From NCBI RefSeq assembly GCF_030848945.1, contig NZ_JANHAX010000009.1:46743-110742 (forward strand): a stretch of DNA of 64,000 nt, in the 5' to 3' direction. The stretch is from Marimonas arenosa. Its GTDB lineage: Bacteria > Pseudomonadota > Alphaproteobacteria > Rhodobacterales > Rhodobacteraceae. Shown here one piece after another: positions 30,073 to 38,988 of this stretch; the first letter of the stretch is position 1, and every line of letters starts with the position of its first letter. The position numbers and the translations under genes are program-made. The notes under the pieces were generated by a model that saw nothing but the letters and a program-made list of their open reading frames with translations, was not told the DNA's origin and ran no database searches.

Positions 30073-31644
30073 TCACGCGAAGACGAAGATGTCCGCTGTG
30101 ACCTCGGCCGCCGTCACGCCGGCCAGTTCGATTTCGAAGTAAGCGCTGGAGATCACCGCGTTGCCCCAGCTGTTCTGGGTGACGGTGAGGCCGCCCCAGC
30201 CAAGGCCGGCGATTTCGCTAACATCGATCAGGTCGTCGGTAATATCGAAGTCGAGAATGATGTCGTGCCCGGCGTTGTTGTCTTCTTCGTCGTGGAACAT
30301 GAACACGTCGGCGCCGCCCATGCCGACAAGGATGTCATTGGCGAGCCCGCCGTAGATCTCGTCATCGCCTGCGGTGCCCAGAACGATATCTTCGCCGCCC
30401 CAATCGGCATAGTTGTGGACCGAGTAGGTGAAATCGTCGCCGCTCAAGAGCGAGATGTGATGCGCCTGGATGCCTTCGTAGCCTAGGATACCGCCCGTCG
30501 GCCCGAACGAGATCAGTTCAACTTCGCTTCTTGGGCCGGCGAACTGGCCGGAAATAGTGATCGAACCGGATTCGCCCGGGGCCATGGCGGGGTTGGTATA
30601 GGTGATGACCAAGTCATCGCCGGATATGGTGAAGCTGATATTGTGGATCGCTTCTTCGTAAGAGGCAAAGCCCAGGATCTCGATCACGTCGCGTTCATGG
30701 TTTGAATAAGCCGGCAGGGTGGGGCTGGGTGGAGGGCCGTTGTCGATCACCACATCGTGCTGCGCAACGGTAGTTGAGATTGAGTAGATGTCGCGGTTGT
30801 TACCGCCGAGCAGTGTGTCGTTGCCGGCGCTGCCGTCGAGCGTGTCGGTCCCGCGCCCGCCGACCAGACGGTCGTCGCCGTCACCGCCGATCAGGGAATC
30901 GTCGCCGTCTTCACCGCGCAGAACATCGTTGCCAGTGCCGCCGTCGATCGTATCGAAGCCGTCGCCTCCCCAGATACGATCATTATGGGCGTCGCCGAAA
31001 ATCCGGTCTTCACCCAGCCCGCCATAGATCCGGTCATTGCCGTTGTCGCCAAAGAGGGTGTCGTTGCCGCCATCGCCATGAATTTCGTCGCGCCGGCCGC
31101 CGCCCGAGATGTAATCGGTGCCGTCTCCGCCGATAAGCGTGTCGAAACCGTTCCAGCCGGTGATGATATCGTTGCCGGCGGTTCCCGTGTCGGTGATGAG
31201 CAGGTTGTAGGTGACACCGCCTGCGACCAGAACCTCAACCTGGGCGTGGGGCGTGGCAGGGTTGTATTGGTTCACGATGCGGATATCGCCCGAGACATAG
31301 CCGACTTGGTTGTACCAGCTCGGGCTCGAGGCGGTGGTTGCCAGAAGTTGGTCGCCATTGGTCCCGCCGCGGGTGAAACGGGTGAAATCGAGCACGCCGC
31401 CGAAGTGATACATCATCAGTGACCCGAGGCCGGTGATGGTGTCGATCGCACCGTCACCCCGGTTGCTTTCGTTGATGATGAAAAGCCGAGTAGGCGACAG
31501 GGGCATGGCCTGGAAATCAAGCTGGTACGTGTCGGCGCCGCCGCGACCGATCAATGTGTCGTTGCCGCTGAGAGAAATCAGCGTGTCGTCGCCCGCGGTG
31601 CCCAACAGCCTGTCGTCGCCCAAAGTGCCCGTGATAACCGTCAT
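30073..31644 (-). CDS. RTX-type calcium-binding secreted protein
   Basis: 523 residues, rich in Asp and Gly, with runs of the calcium-binding nonapeptide GGxGxDxLx. The main block is around residues 155-270 (for example NDTLFGDNGNDRIYGGLGEDR, GGDGDDRLVGGRGTD). A second patch lies near the N-terminus (GTLGDDRLLGTAGDDT) and another near the C-terminus (GTAGDDEIYGGLANDILVG). There is no N-terminal signal, as expected for type I secretion by C-terminal signal. The start at 31644 has GGAG 7 bases upstream. No catalytic domain is visible, and no type I secretion genes are nearby. Confidence 0.88.
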   Translation of the reverse strand: MTVITGTLGDDRLLGTAGDDTLISLSGNDTLIGRGGADTYQLDFQAMPLSPTRLFIINESNRGDGAIDTITGLGSLMMYHFGGVLDFTRFTRGGTNGDQLLATTASSPSWYNQVGYVSGDIRIVNQYNPATPHAQVEVLVAGGVTYNLLITDTGTAGNDIITGWNGFDTLIGGDGTDYISGGGRRDEIHGDGGNDTLFGDNGNDRIYGGLGEDRIFGDAHNDRIWGGDGFDTIDGGTGNDVLRGEDGDDSLIGGDGDDRLVGGRGTDTLDGSAGNDTLLGGNNRDIYSISTTVAQHDVVIDNGPPPSPTLPAYSNHERDVIEILGFASYEEAIHNISFTISGDDLVITYTNPAMAPGESGSITISGQFAGPRSEVELISFGPTGGILGYEGIQAHHISLLSGDDFTYSVHNYADWGGEDIVLGTAGDDEIYGGLANDILVGMGGADVFMFHDEEDNNAGHDIILDFDITDDLIDVSEIAGLGWGGLTVTQNSWGNAVISSAYFEIELAGVTAAEVTADIFVFA

Positions 31645-31777
31645 GTCGCCGCTCCGTTGATCTGCCCCCGGTGATGGCGCGACCATGCCGGGCCCATGCG
31701 TGAATGCCATTGGGCCAGAGTTTAAGCGGGCGATTTATACAAAGGGTTTATGTGTGTTTTTGGCAGGGTTGCGTCGC

Positions 31778-32581
31778 TCAGCGATCGCAGCCCTGGATAT
31801 CGACGGCGTGTTTCTTGCCGAGGATGGTGAAGCGCAGCGCCGAGCGGTCAATCGCAAACGGGCCGCCCGAGGCGTGCATCAGATCGAATTCGGCGAAAAG
31901 CCGACCACCCTTACGGGTGATGCGCGGTTCGGAGGCCCAGATCATCGGGTCGCCGGTCTCGACAACCGCCATTTCCCGCCCGCCGGTCGACGGCAGGGTA
32001 AACTCGGCCCGCAGCGACAGGCCGTCCGCGGCCGCGGATACGGTGCAGGCCGCGTCTGTCAGCCCGGCTTCGCGGCTGGAAAACGGCCGTTCGGCCAGCG
32101 CTGCGGCGATGACCGGATCGGGCTGCGCGGCCGTGCTCCGGAGAGTCTCGCTGATCTCGATCCGTACCGGCACGCAGACATCGCGACAGATGCCGATATC
32201 GATCGTACCGGAGAGCCGCACCGGGGCCCCGGACTTGCGTGGCGCCACAGTGATCGGCAACACGACGCGGTCCTTGTATCCGATGGTGCGCAATCCGTTC
32301 TGATCGAAAACATGCGGCGTCGGCCACGCAATCTCGACCCCCTCGAGATTGCGCGAGCGCGACCAGTCGAACAGCGGCGGGATGCCGGCGTCGCCGGGAC
32401 TGCGCCAATAGGTCTTCCAGCCCGGGGCGAGAGTGATTTCGAGCCCGGCCATCAGAGAGCCGTCAGCCGTGCGCCAGCCCGGCAGGATGCGAGTCTCGAC
32501 CACGTCGGCATAGGGGTTCGCCCGAGCCGGGAGGGCGGCCAGCAAGAGATAGGCAAAAAGGGCGATCAGGCGCAGGTTCAT
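31778..32581 (-). CDS. DsbD-alpha-like periplasmic domain protein
   Basis: A 267-residue exported protein with a signal peptide (LIALFAYLLLAALPARAN). The rest resembles the N-terminal periplasmic domain of DsbD (PF11412 type): LAPGWKTYWRSPGDAGIPPLFDW, NLEGVEIAWPTPHVF, and a cysteine pair Cys132/Cys136 in GICRDVCVPV. It lacks the membrane and thioredoxin domains of full DsbD. It may carry reducing equivalents to a periplasmic target, or be a scaffold. It is divergent from yqgE with 115 bp between starts. Confidence 0.85.
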   Translation of the reverse strand: MNLRLIALFAYLLLAALPARANPYADVVETRILPGWRTADGSLMAGLEITLAPGWKTYWRSPGDAGIPPLFDWSRSRNLEGVEIAWPTPHVFDQNGLRTIGYKDRVVLPITVAPRKSGAPVRLSGTIDIGICRDVCVPVRIEISETLRSTAAQPDPVIAAALAERPFSSREAGLTDAACTVSAAADGLSLRAEFTLPSTGGREMAVVETGDPMIWASEPRITRKGGRLFAEFDLMHASGGPFAIDRSALRFTILGKKHAVDIQGCDR

Positions 32582-32696
32582 GACGCACAGATGGCGCCTG
32601 GGCACTGAAATGCCAACTCACAATCCGGCGAGCAGTGGTCGCAGTTGCGCAAAACCCGCGCTTGAAACCGACGCAGAGGCGGCGCATCTTGGGGTT

Positions 32697-33278
32697 ATGA
32701 CCGACGCCCCCGATTTCTCCGAGACCGACCTGACGGCAAAGCTCCTGATCGCCATGCCGGGCATGGGTGATCCACGTTTCGAGCATTCCGTGGTGCTGAT
32801 CTGCGCCCATTCGCCCGACGGGGCGATGGGGCTGATTGTGAACAAGCCGATGCCGGACCTGCGGCTGTCCGACCTCGTCGAGCAGTTGGAAATCGGCGAC
32901 GGCACCTGTGCCCGCGACGGGGTGGTGCATTTCGGCGGGCCGGTGGAGTCGGGGCGCGGTTTCGTGCTGCATTCTGCCGACTATGTCTCGCCGATCTCTA
33001 CCCTGGAGGTGAACGGCGCCTTTGGGATGACGGCGACGCTCGACATTCTCGAGGAACTCGCCGCCGGCCGCGGGCCGGATCAGGCGATCATGGCGCTGGG
33101 ATATGCCGGCTGGGGGCCGGGACAGCTCGAAAGCGAAATCCTGGCCAATGGCTGGCTGACCTGCGATGCCGATCCAGGGCTGGTATTCGACCCGGCAGAC
33201 GCCACGAAATGGAGCGCAGCGCTGAAGACACTTGGCGTCGATCCGCTGGGCCTTTCGGCGGCGGCCGGCCGAGCCTGA
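32697..33278 (+). CDS. YqgE/AlgH family protein
   Basis: A 193-residue single-domain cytoplasmic protein of the UPF0301 family. It has LTAKLLIAMPGMGDPRFEHSV, GAMGLIVNKPM, VHFGGPVESGRGFVLH and AIMALGYAGWGPGQLESEI. The ATG at 32697 gives the family N-terminus; an in-frame start 39 codons upstream overlaps the divergent DsbD-like gene and is rejected. The molecular role is not established. Confidence 0.93.
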   Translation: MTDAPDFSETDLTAKLLIAMPGMGDPRFEHSVVLICAHSPDGAMGLIVNKPMPDLRLSDLVEQLEIGDGTCARDGVVHFGGPVESGRGFVLHSADYVSPISTLEVNGAFGMTATLDILEELAAGRGPDQAIMALGYAGWGPGQLESEILANGWLTCDADPGLVFDPADATKWSAALKTLGVDPLGLSAAAGRA

Positions 33279-33323
33279 CGAGACGCCCCCGCCAGAGCGC
33301 TCTCTCTCGACGCTGGTTCAGCG

Positions 33324-33369
33324 GTACAGTCCCAAGAACCCCACACCCGCCCTCTGGCAGGGACTGTAC
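33324..33369. repeat. Perfect 10-bp inverted repeat between convergent genes
   Basis: GTACAGTCCC (33324-33333) and GGGACTGTAC (33360-33369) with a 26-base spacer. It fills the 95-bp gap between the converging yqgE-family and Sua5 genes and ends 4 bp from the Sua5 stop. It could be a bidirectional terminator-like hairpin, but no U-tract is present. Confidence 0.5.
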
Positions 33370-33373
33370 GACG

Positions 33374-34321
33374 TCACCGCGGCGCGGCGGCGCGGCGCAG
33401 CCGGTCGTTGATGGCGCGACCCAGGCCAGTTTCGGGGATCGGCGAGACGGCAATCGGGCTGTGGCCATCGTCAATGGCATGCAGCATGGCAAAAAGATTG
33501 GCCGCCGCCTCGATCAAATCGCCGGTCGGCGACAGGTTCAGGTCGGCGTCGCGCACCGGACCGAAGCCGAGCAGTTTCTCGCCGGGTCGCTTGTCGGTCG
33601 CCTCCAGCCGGACCGGCGCGCCCGGGGCATAATGTGAGGAAAGCTGTCCAGGGGCGGTGATGTCGTCGCCGGAGGGAGTTGCAAGCGAGGCGCCGAGCAC
33701 GGCTTCGATCTCTTCCGTCGCAACACCGCCGGGACGCAGGAGGGTCGGTGCGTCGGTGAGGCCGACGATGGTGCTTTCGAGGCCGACGCCACAGGGGCCA
33801 CCATCGAGGATCGCCTCGATCCGGCCATCCAGACCGGCCGCGACATGCGCCGCCGCAGTCGGGCTGATGCGGCCCGACGGGTTGGCCGAGGGCGCGGCGA
33901 CCGGGCCACCGAACGCCTCGAGCAGCGCGCGCGCGACGGGATGGGCGGGCACGCGGATGGCAAGGCTGGGAAGCTCGGCGGTGACCAGTGGCGACAGGCC
34001 GCTCGCTGGTTTCAGGGGCAGCACCAGTGTCAGAGGACCAGGCCAGAACGCCCGCGCCACCGTTTCGGCGGTGTCAGACCATGTCACGAAGGCCTGCGCC
34101 GCCACCGTATCGGCAACATGGACGATCAAGGGATTGAACCGCGGACGCCCCTTGGCCGCGAATATCCGCGCCACGGCCAAGTCGTTGCGGGCATCGGCGC
34201 CGAGGCCGTAGACCGTCTCAGTGGGAAACGCCACCAGCCCGCCGTCCCGTAGGATTTCGGCGGCTTGGTCTATCCCGTCCGGGTCGGGGATGAGAAAAGA
34301 GGTGGACAGCTGTTCGGCCAT
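33374..34321 (-). CDS. L-threonylcarbamoyladenylate synthase (Sua5/YrdC/YwlC)
   Basis: Makes threonylcarbamoyl-AMP for the t6A37 modification of ANN-decoding tRNAs. The 315 residues correspond to the long Sua5 form: a YrdC domain (LVAFPTETVYGLGADA, KGRPRFNPLIVHV, SLAIRVPAHPVARALL, PSANPSGRISPT) plus a C-terminal Sua5 domain (PGQLSSHYAPGAPVRLE). The start MAEQLSTSFLIPD was preferred over an in-frame site 31 codons upstream. Confidence 0.95.
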   Translation of the reverse strand: MAEQLSTSFLIPDPDGIDQAAEILRDGGLVAFPTETVYGLGADARNDLAVARIFAAKGRPRFNPLIVHVADTVAAQAFVTWSDTAETVARAFWPGPLTLVLPLKPASGLSPLVTAELPSLAIRVPAHPVARALLEAFGGPVAAPSANPSGRISPTAAAHVAAGLDGRIEAILDGGPCGVGLESTIVGLTDAPTLLRPGGVATEEIEAVLGASLATPSGDDITAPGQLSSHYAPGAPVRLEATDKRPGEKLLGFGPVRDADLNLSPTGDLIEAAANLFAMLHAIDDGHSPIAVSPIPETGLGRAINDRLRRAAAPR

Positions 34322-34432
34322 GACGCGGCGTTTTGGTGGCTTGGAGCGGAAATCATGCTTTACGCTGGGCTGCGGACCTGCATACAAGCGCACCGGTTCA
34401 AAGCCAAGCCGCAAGTTTCAAGGAGCTTTTAC

Positions 34433-36151
34433 ATGCCCTATCGCGCCCCGGTTTCGGATTTCGCTTTCCTCATGGACCATGTCGTCGGGTTCGACCAGGT
34501 TTCGGCCACTAGTAAATACGCCGAGGCTACGACGGATGTCACTCAAGCCATCCTGGGAGAGGCGGCGCGGATGTGCGACGAGGTGCTGGCGCCCCTGCAG
34601 CGCGCCGGCGATCTGCACCCTGCGGTGCTGGAGAACGGCGTGGTACGCACCAGTCCCGGTTTCGACAAGGGATACACGGCGATCCGTGAGGGCGGCTGGG
34701 TATCGATCTCGGGCGATCCCGAGTATGGCGGGATGGGCCTGCCGATGACGATCACTACTGCGGTCAACGACATGATGAGCGGCGCCTGCCTGGCGCTGCA
34801 GCTGAACCCGTTGATGACCCAGGGCCAGATCGAGGCGATGGAGCATCACGCGAGCGACGAGTTGAAGGCGGTCTATCTGCCGAAACTGATGACCGGCGAC
34901 TGGTGCGGAACGATGAACCTGACCGAACCGCAGGCCGGCTCCGATGTGGGGGCGCTGCGTGCCAAGGCCGAGCCCAATGGCGACGGATCCTATGCCATCT
35001 CCGGGCAGAAGATTTATATCAGCTGGGGCGACAATGATTTCGCGGAAAACATCTGCCACCTGGTGCTGGCGCGGTTGCCCGACGGTGTGCCGGGCACCAA
35101 GGGGATCAGCCTGTTTTTGGTGCCGAAATACATTCCAGACGAGACCGGTAAGCCCGGCCGCGCCAACAGTCTGAAGGTGGTGAGCCTCGAGCACAAGATG
35201 GGGTTGCATGGCTCTCCCACCTGCGTGATGCAGTATGACGGGGCAACAGGCTGGCTGGTGGGGCCCGAGCATGGCGGCATGGCGGCGATGTTCACCATGA
35301 TGAACAACGCCCGCCTCGGCGTCGGTGTGCAGGGGATCGGCGCCGCCGAAGGGGCCTATCAGCACGCGCTGGCCTATGCTCAAGAGCGCAAGCAGGGCCG
35401 CAGTCCGATTGCCGACGGCACTGGAACCATCATCGACCATGCCGATGTCCGCCGCATGTTGGCATCGATGAAGGCCGACCTGTTCGCGGCCCGGGCGATC
35501 GCAATGGCCTGTGCCGTGGCCATCGACATGGCCAACGCCACCGGCGAAGCCGAGTGGCAGGCAAGGGCCGCCTTCCTGACCCCGATCGCCAAGGCCTTCG
35601 GGACCGAGACCGGTATCCGTGTCAGCGAGTTGGGCGTGCAGGTCCATGGCGGCATGGGCTTCATCGAGGAGACGGGCGCGGCGCAATATTCCCGCGACGT
35701 CCGGGTGACAACGATCTACGAAGGCACCAACGGCATCCAGTCGATGGACCTGGTCGGCCGCAAGCTGATGGACGGGGGCGAGGCCGCCTGCGCGGTGCTC
35801 GACGAGGTCTCGCGCCAGGCCGAGGCGGCGCGCGGCGCGCATCCGGTCATGGCCGAGGTGGTGTGGGATGCCGCCGAATCGCTGCGCGAGGCGACCGAGT
35901 GGATGGTGACCCAGTCCGACATGAACGACCGTTTTGCGGGGTCGGTGCCATTTCTGATGGGGTTCGGCCGAGTGCTGGGCGCGCATTACCATCTCAAGGC
36001 CGCCTGCGCCGAAGACGGTGAAGGCCCACGCACCCGGCTGGCGCGATTCTATGTCAAGCGGTTGTTGCCGGAGCATGCCGGGCTCTTGACGCACGCCACG
36101 CAGGGGGCGGTGGACCTCTACGCGCTGAGCCTTGACGATCTGGTCGCGTGA
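34433..36151 (+). CDS. Acyl-CoA dehydrogenase, long form with C-terminal extension
   Basis: FAD enzyme that oxidises an acyl-CoA and passes electrons to ETF. The 572 residues exceed classical 380-400-residue enzymes and match the long class that includes methylmercaptopropionyl-CoA dehydrogenase (DmdC) relatives. It has WCGTMNLTEPQAGSDVGALR, ISGQKIYISWGDND, NNARLGVGVQGIG and QYSRDVRVTTIYEGTNGIQ with the catalytic-Glu region. AAGGAG lies 7 bases before the ATG. The substrate is not assignable. The stop overlaps the MBL gene, so the two form an operon. Confidence 0.93.
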   Translation: MPYRAPVSDFAFLMDHVVGFDQVSATSKYAEATTDVTQAILGEAARMCDEVLAPLQRAGDLHPAVLENGVVRTSPGFDKGYTAIREGGWVSISGDPEYGGMGLPMTITTAVNDMMSGACLALQLNPLMTQGQIEAMEHHASDELKAVYLPKLMTGDWCGTMNLTEPQAGSDVGALRAKAEPNGDGSYAISGQKIYISWGDNDFAENICHLVLARLPDGVPGTKGISLFLVPKYIPDETGKPGRANSLKVVSLEHKMGLHGSPTCVMQYDGATGWLVGPEHGGMAAMFTMMNNARLGVGVQGIGAAEGAYQHALAYAQERKQGRSPIADGTGTIIDHADVRRMLASMKADLFAARAIAMACAVAIDMANATGEAEWQARAAFLTPIAKAFGTETGIRVSELGVQVHGGMGFIEETGAAQYSRDVRVTTIYEGTNGIQSMDLVGRKLMDGGEAACAVLDEVSRQAEAARGAHPVMAEVVWDAAESLREATEWMVTQSDMNDRFAGSVPFLMGFGRVLGAHYHLKAACAEDGEGPRTRLARFYVKRLLPEHAGLLTHATQGAVDLYALSLDDLVA

Positions 36152-37188
36152 TGGACGGCAGCGTGGGGCAGTTGCGGTATCCTTGGGAGACACCGCCGGA
36201 CGAAGCGGAGGCCACGGAAGTGGCCGAAGGCGTATTGTGGCTGCGGTTGCCGCTGCCGATGGCGCTCGACCACGTGAACGTCTATGCGCTCGACGAGGGC
36301 GATCACTGGACGGTGGTTGACACCGGCGTGCATTCGCGCCGCTCGGTTGCGATGTGGGAGGCGATCCTCAATGGACCGCTCGGGGCCAAGCCGGTCGGTC
36401 GGGTCCTGCTGACGCACCACCACCCCGATCATGTCGGCATGGCAGGCTGGCTGATGCAGCACGGCGCCGAACTTCTGACCTCGCGCACGGCTTACCTGAT
36501 GGCGCGGATGCTGATTCTCGACGAGGAGGACCGGCCGACACGTCAAGCAGTGGACTACTGGGTCGCAGCGGGGATGGACGCGGGCCATCTGAAAAAGCGC
36601 CTGGAGGAGCGTCCGTTCAACTTCGCCGATCTCTGTGCGCCCTTGCCGGTGGGGTTCACCCGGCTGCAGGACGGGCAGGTGTTTCGTGCTGCAGGGCGGG
36701 ACTGGGACGTCCGCATGGGCCATGGCCATGCGCCTGAACATGTCACACTCTGGAGCCGCGACGACAACCTGGTGATCGCCGGCGACCAGGTGATCTCCTC
36801 GATCAGCCCCAATATCGGCGTCTACCCGGCCGAGCCGGAGGCTGACCCGCTGGGCGAGTGGCTGGACAGCTGCCGTCATCTGGCGCAGTTCGCGCGCGAG
36901 GATCAACTGGTGCTGTCGGGCCACAAACTGCCCTTCACCGGGCTGCCGCTGAGGATGCGGCAACTGGAAGAGAACCACACCCATGCGCTCGACCGGCTGG
37001 TGGACCATCTCGACCGGCCACGGGTGGCGGCGGAGTGTTTCGCGCCGCTCTTCAAGCGGCGGGTGGACGAAGGCATCTACGGGCTGGCGCTGGTCGAGAC
37101 GGTGGCGCATCTCAACCACTTGCTGGAGAAGCAACGCGCCACCCGTGCGCGCCGTGAGGACGGCGCATGGCTCTGGTCGGCACTCTGA
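36151..37188 (+). CDS. MBL fold metallo-hydrolase
   Basis: A 345-residue metallo-beta-lactamase-fold hydrolase. The metal motif is LLTHHHPDHVGMAG (residues 87-100), with later ligands in MGHGHAPEHVTLW and IAGDQVISSISPNIGVYP. A winged-helix-like C-terminal tail follows, as in LACTB2-like enzymes. ATG overlaps the acyl-CoA dehydrogenase stop, and a GTG 3 bases upstream is an equal alternative. Context suggests hydrolysis of an acyl thioester or lactone, but this is inference. Confidence 0.9.
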   Translation: MDGSVGQLRYPWETPPDEAEATEVAEGVLWLRLPLPMALDHVNVYALDEGDHWTVVDTGVHSRRSVAMWEAILNGPLGAKPVGRVLLTHHHPDHVGMAGWLMQHGAELLTSRTAYLMARMLILDEEDRPTRQAVDYWVAAGMDAGHLKKRLEERPFNFADLCAPLPVGFTRLQDGQVFRAAGRDWDVRMGHGHAPEHVTLWSRDDNLVIAGDQVISSISPNIGVYPAEPEADPLGEWLDSCRHLAQFAREDQLVLSGHKLPFTGLPLRMRQLEENHTHALDRLVDHLDRPRVAAECFAPLFKRRVDEGIYGLALVETVAHLNHLLEKQRATRARREDGAWLWSAL

Positions 37189-37288
37189 GCTGAAGACGGG
37201 GCAGCGGCGCATCCCCGCGCCGCCGCGCCCGGTGCCGCCGGTTCCAAGCAGTTCCCGTGAGTGAAGGCCCGGCGACGGTATCCTTCAA

Positions 37289-37549
37289 TCAGACCCTTTC
37301 GGCTTGGCCTTGGGCGTCGGCCCCGCGGTGCGCCACGCGCGGATAGAGCCGCTTGACGATGCTGCTAGCTGTGCTCTCGCAGGCCGCGGGGATGAAAGCG
37401 TGTATCAGCGCGGCACCGGCGGCCAGCGCCAGTGTGCCGGCGAAGCCAAGCGCAAAGCGCATATGCTCGACATAGCTTTCATCAACTGACGCCGGGTGAT
37501 CGAGGAATAGACGGGCGAAGCTGCCGTTGGGGCGGGGTTGATCTTGCAT
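37289..37549 (-). CDS. DUF6356 family small membrane protein
   Basis: An 86-residue protein with the pattern I associate with DUF6356: LFLDHPASVDESYVEHMRFAL, one or two hydrophobic segments (FAGTLALAAGAALIHAFIPA) and CESTASSIVKRLY. Its function is unknown. It is divergent from the Lrp/AsnC regulator with 104 bp between starts, so it may be a regulated neighbour. Confidence 0.8.
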   Translation of the reverse strand: MQDQPRPNGSFARLFLDHPASVDESYVEHMRFALGFAGTLALAAGAALIHAFIPAACESTASSIVKRLYPRVAHRGADAQGQAERV

Positions 37550-37653
37550 CGAGTAGTCTCCTGTCCTTTTCGGAAGCAGATTAGCCGCACCTGGGGGAGA
37601 TTTTGTCTCAATGATCCTTCATTTAGCCTTTGAAACGGGATAGAATCTCATCC

Positions 37654-38115
37654 ATGGGCCAAAAAATCGATGAAATAGATCGCCGTATCCTGGGTTTGCT
37701 GCAACGCGATGCAACCCTGACGGTGGATGAGCTCTCCGAGCAGGTGGCGCTGTCGCGCAATGCCTGCTGGCGGCGGATAAAGGCGATGGAAGAGGCCGGC
37801 GTGATCCGGGGCCGGGTGGTGCTGGCGGACCCGGCCAAGGTAGGCTGCCCGCTGGAGGTGATCGTTCAGTTGCGGACGAATTCGCACGATCCGGCCTGGC
37901 TGGATCGGTTCGCCGCCACGATCCGGGCGATGCCCGAAGTGGTCGGCGCCTACCGGATGACCGGTGATCTGGACTATCTTCTGCGGGTGAGGGTTGCGGA
38001 TATGCCGGCTTATGACACGTTTTACAAACGCGTGATCGCCCGCATCCCGGTCTCGGATATGTCGGCGAGTTTCGTTATGGAGGAGATAAAAGAAACCACG
38101 GCGCTGCCTTTGTGA
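37654..38115 (+). CDS. Lrp/AsnC family transcriptional regulator
   Basis: A 153-residue feast/famine regulator. The N-terminal winged HTH (DEIDRRILGLLQRDATLTVDELSEQVALSRNACWRRIKAMEEAGVI) is followed by the RAM ligand-binding domain (VVGAYRMTGDLDYLLRVRVADMPAYDTFYKRVI). Lrp-type proteins usually sense amino acids. The ATG at 37654 gives the canonical start; an upstream site adds 8 residues. Its end overlaps the region before the next gene, suggesting co-transcription. Confidence 0.94.
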   Translation: MGQKIDEIDRRILGLLQRDATLTVDELSEQVALSRNACWRRIKAMEEAGVIRGRVVLADPAKVGCPLEVIVQLRTNSHDPAWLDRFAATIRAMPEVVGAYRMTGDLDYLLRVRVADMPAYDTFYKRVIARIPVSDMSASFVMEEIKETTALPL

Positions 38116-38129
38116 GTGGAGACGAAGAC

Positions 38130-38585
38130 ATGGACGACAAGATCGCGACCGCCGCCGAAGCGCAGGAAGCCGAAGCGATCCCACGCCGCCATGAGGTGCA
38201 CGCCGACCCGAGGACCACGCCCTGCACCGAAGTGCCGCGCGAGGTGACTAAGAAACCTGTGGCGCAGAAAAGCCCTGCGGAATGGGCTTACGAGCGGCTG
38301 ATCCTCTACATCCAGAACTTCGAAGAACAGCTGGATGCCGAGCACGAGGTCGCGATGGGATTTGCCGGCGGCGAGGCCGGGGTAATCCGGATCGAAGGGT
38401 TGGGCTTTTTCGATCCTGATATCGTGACATTCTACGGCACCGGCGGCGACGGGGTGAAAACCCAGCTCATTCAGCATGTCAGCCAGTTGTCGGTGGTGCT
38501 GCGCGCGCTGCCGAAAGACGTCGAGGCGGAAGCTCCGAAGCGGATCGGTTTTCGCCTCGCGGAGGGGCTGGACCAAGAAAGCTGA
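38130..38585 (+). CDS. DUF6173-like hypothetical protein
   Basis: A 151-residue cytoplasmic protein. The variable charged N-terminus is followed by a conserved-looking core: SPAEWAYERLILYIQNFEEQL, EHEVAMGFAGGEAGVIRIEG, GFFDPDIVTFYG, TQLIQHVSQLSVVLRALP, RIGFRL. I believe this is the DUF6173 family; the name is from memory. GGAGACGAAGAC precedes the ATG. It follows the Lrp gene by 14 bp. Confidence 0.78.
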   Translation: MDDKIATAAEAQEAEAIPRRHEVHADPRTTPCTEVPREVTKKPVAQKSPAEWAYERLILYIQNFEEQLDAEHEVAMGFAGGEAGVIRIEGLGFFDPDIVTFYGTGGDGVKTQLIQHVSQLSVVLRALPKDVEAEAPKRIGFRLAEGLDQES

Positions 38586-38616
38586 GGGGCCGGGCCTTCT
38601 GGTGGTCACCGGCCCC
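38586..38616. terminator. Hairpin between convergent DUF6173-like and DsrC-like genes
   Basis: GGGGCCGG (38586-38593), a 15-base loop, CCGGCCCC (38609-38616), directly after the stop of the plus-strand gene and about 30 bp from the stop of the minus-strand gene. There is no U-tract, so a terminator role is only suggested. Confidence 0.45.
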
Positions 38617-38646
38617 TACAATCGTCTGTGCAGTTAAGCAGACGGA

Positions 38647-38988
38647 TCAATACCCACCCTTACGGCGGCTTTCCGGCAGGCCGGCGATGCGACCGCCCTG
38701 TTTCGAGGGATCGAGCGGGAACAGTGCGTAGAGATCCCCTTGCTTGATCTTCTCTCCCCATTCTTCGCTCATCGCCTTGATGATGGAGCGGGTATTGGGC
38801 TGGTTCTCGCGATTGTTGAAATACTCGTCGCGCAGGTAGTTGATCACGTCCCAGTGCCGATCGGTTAGTTCCCCGATATTTTCGGCCTCGGCCATCGCGC
38901 GGGCGAGATCCTCGGACCAGTCTTCCTGGTTGACGAGATAGCCTTGCGGGTTGGTTTCGATTGACTTGCCGTTGAATTCGAACGCCAT
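38647..38988 (-). CDS. DsrC/TusE family protein without cysteines
   Basis: A 113-residue DsrC-fold protein: GYLVNQEDWSEDLARAMAEAE, LTDRHWDVINYLRDEYFNN, QPNTRSIIKAMSEEWG, LYALFPLDPSKQGGRIAGLP. In DsrC and TusE the C-terminal arm carries one or two redox cysteines just after the AGLP motif. Here the arm ends ESRRKGGY and the whole protein has no cysteine, so sulfur transfer by the known mechanism is impossible. Cysteine-less homologues have been proposed to be regulatory. GGAGGAAAGG precedes the ATG. Confidence 0.9.
   Translation of the reverse strand: MAFEFNGKSIETNPQGYLVNQEDWSEDLARAMAEAENIGELTDRHWDVINYLRDEYFNNRENQPNTRSIIKAMSEEWGEKIKQGDLYALFPLDPSKQGGRIAGLPESRRKGGY

Noticed and set aside
30780..31150. 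Tandem similar DNA units resembling a repeat array or CRISPR
   Set aside because: They encode the GGxGxDxLx nonapeptides of the RTX protein, vary at third positions and have no spacer structure.
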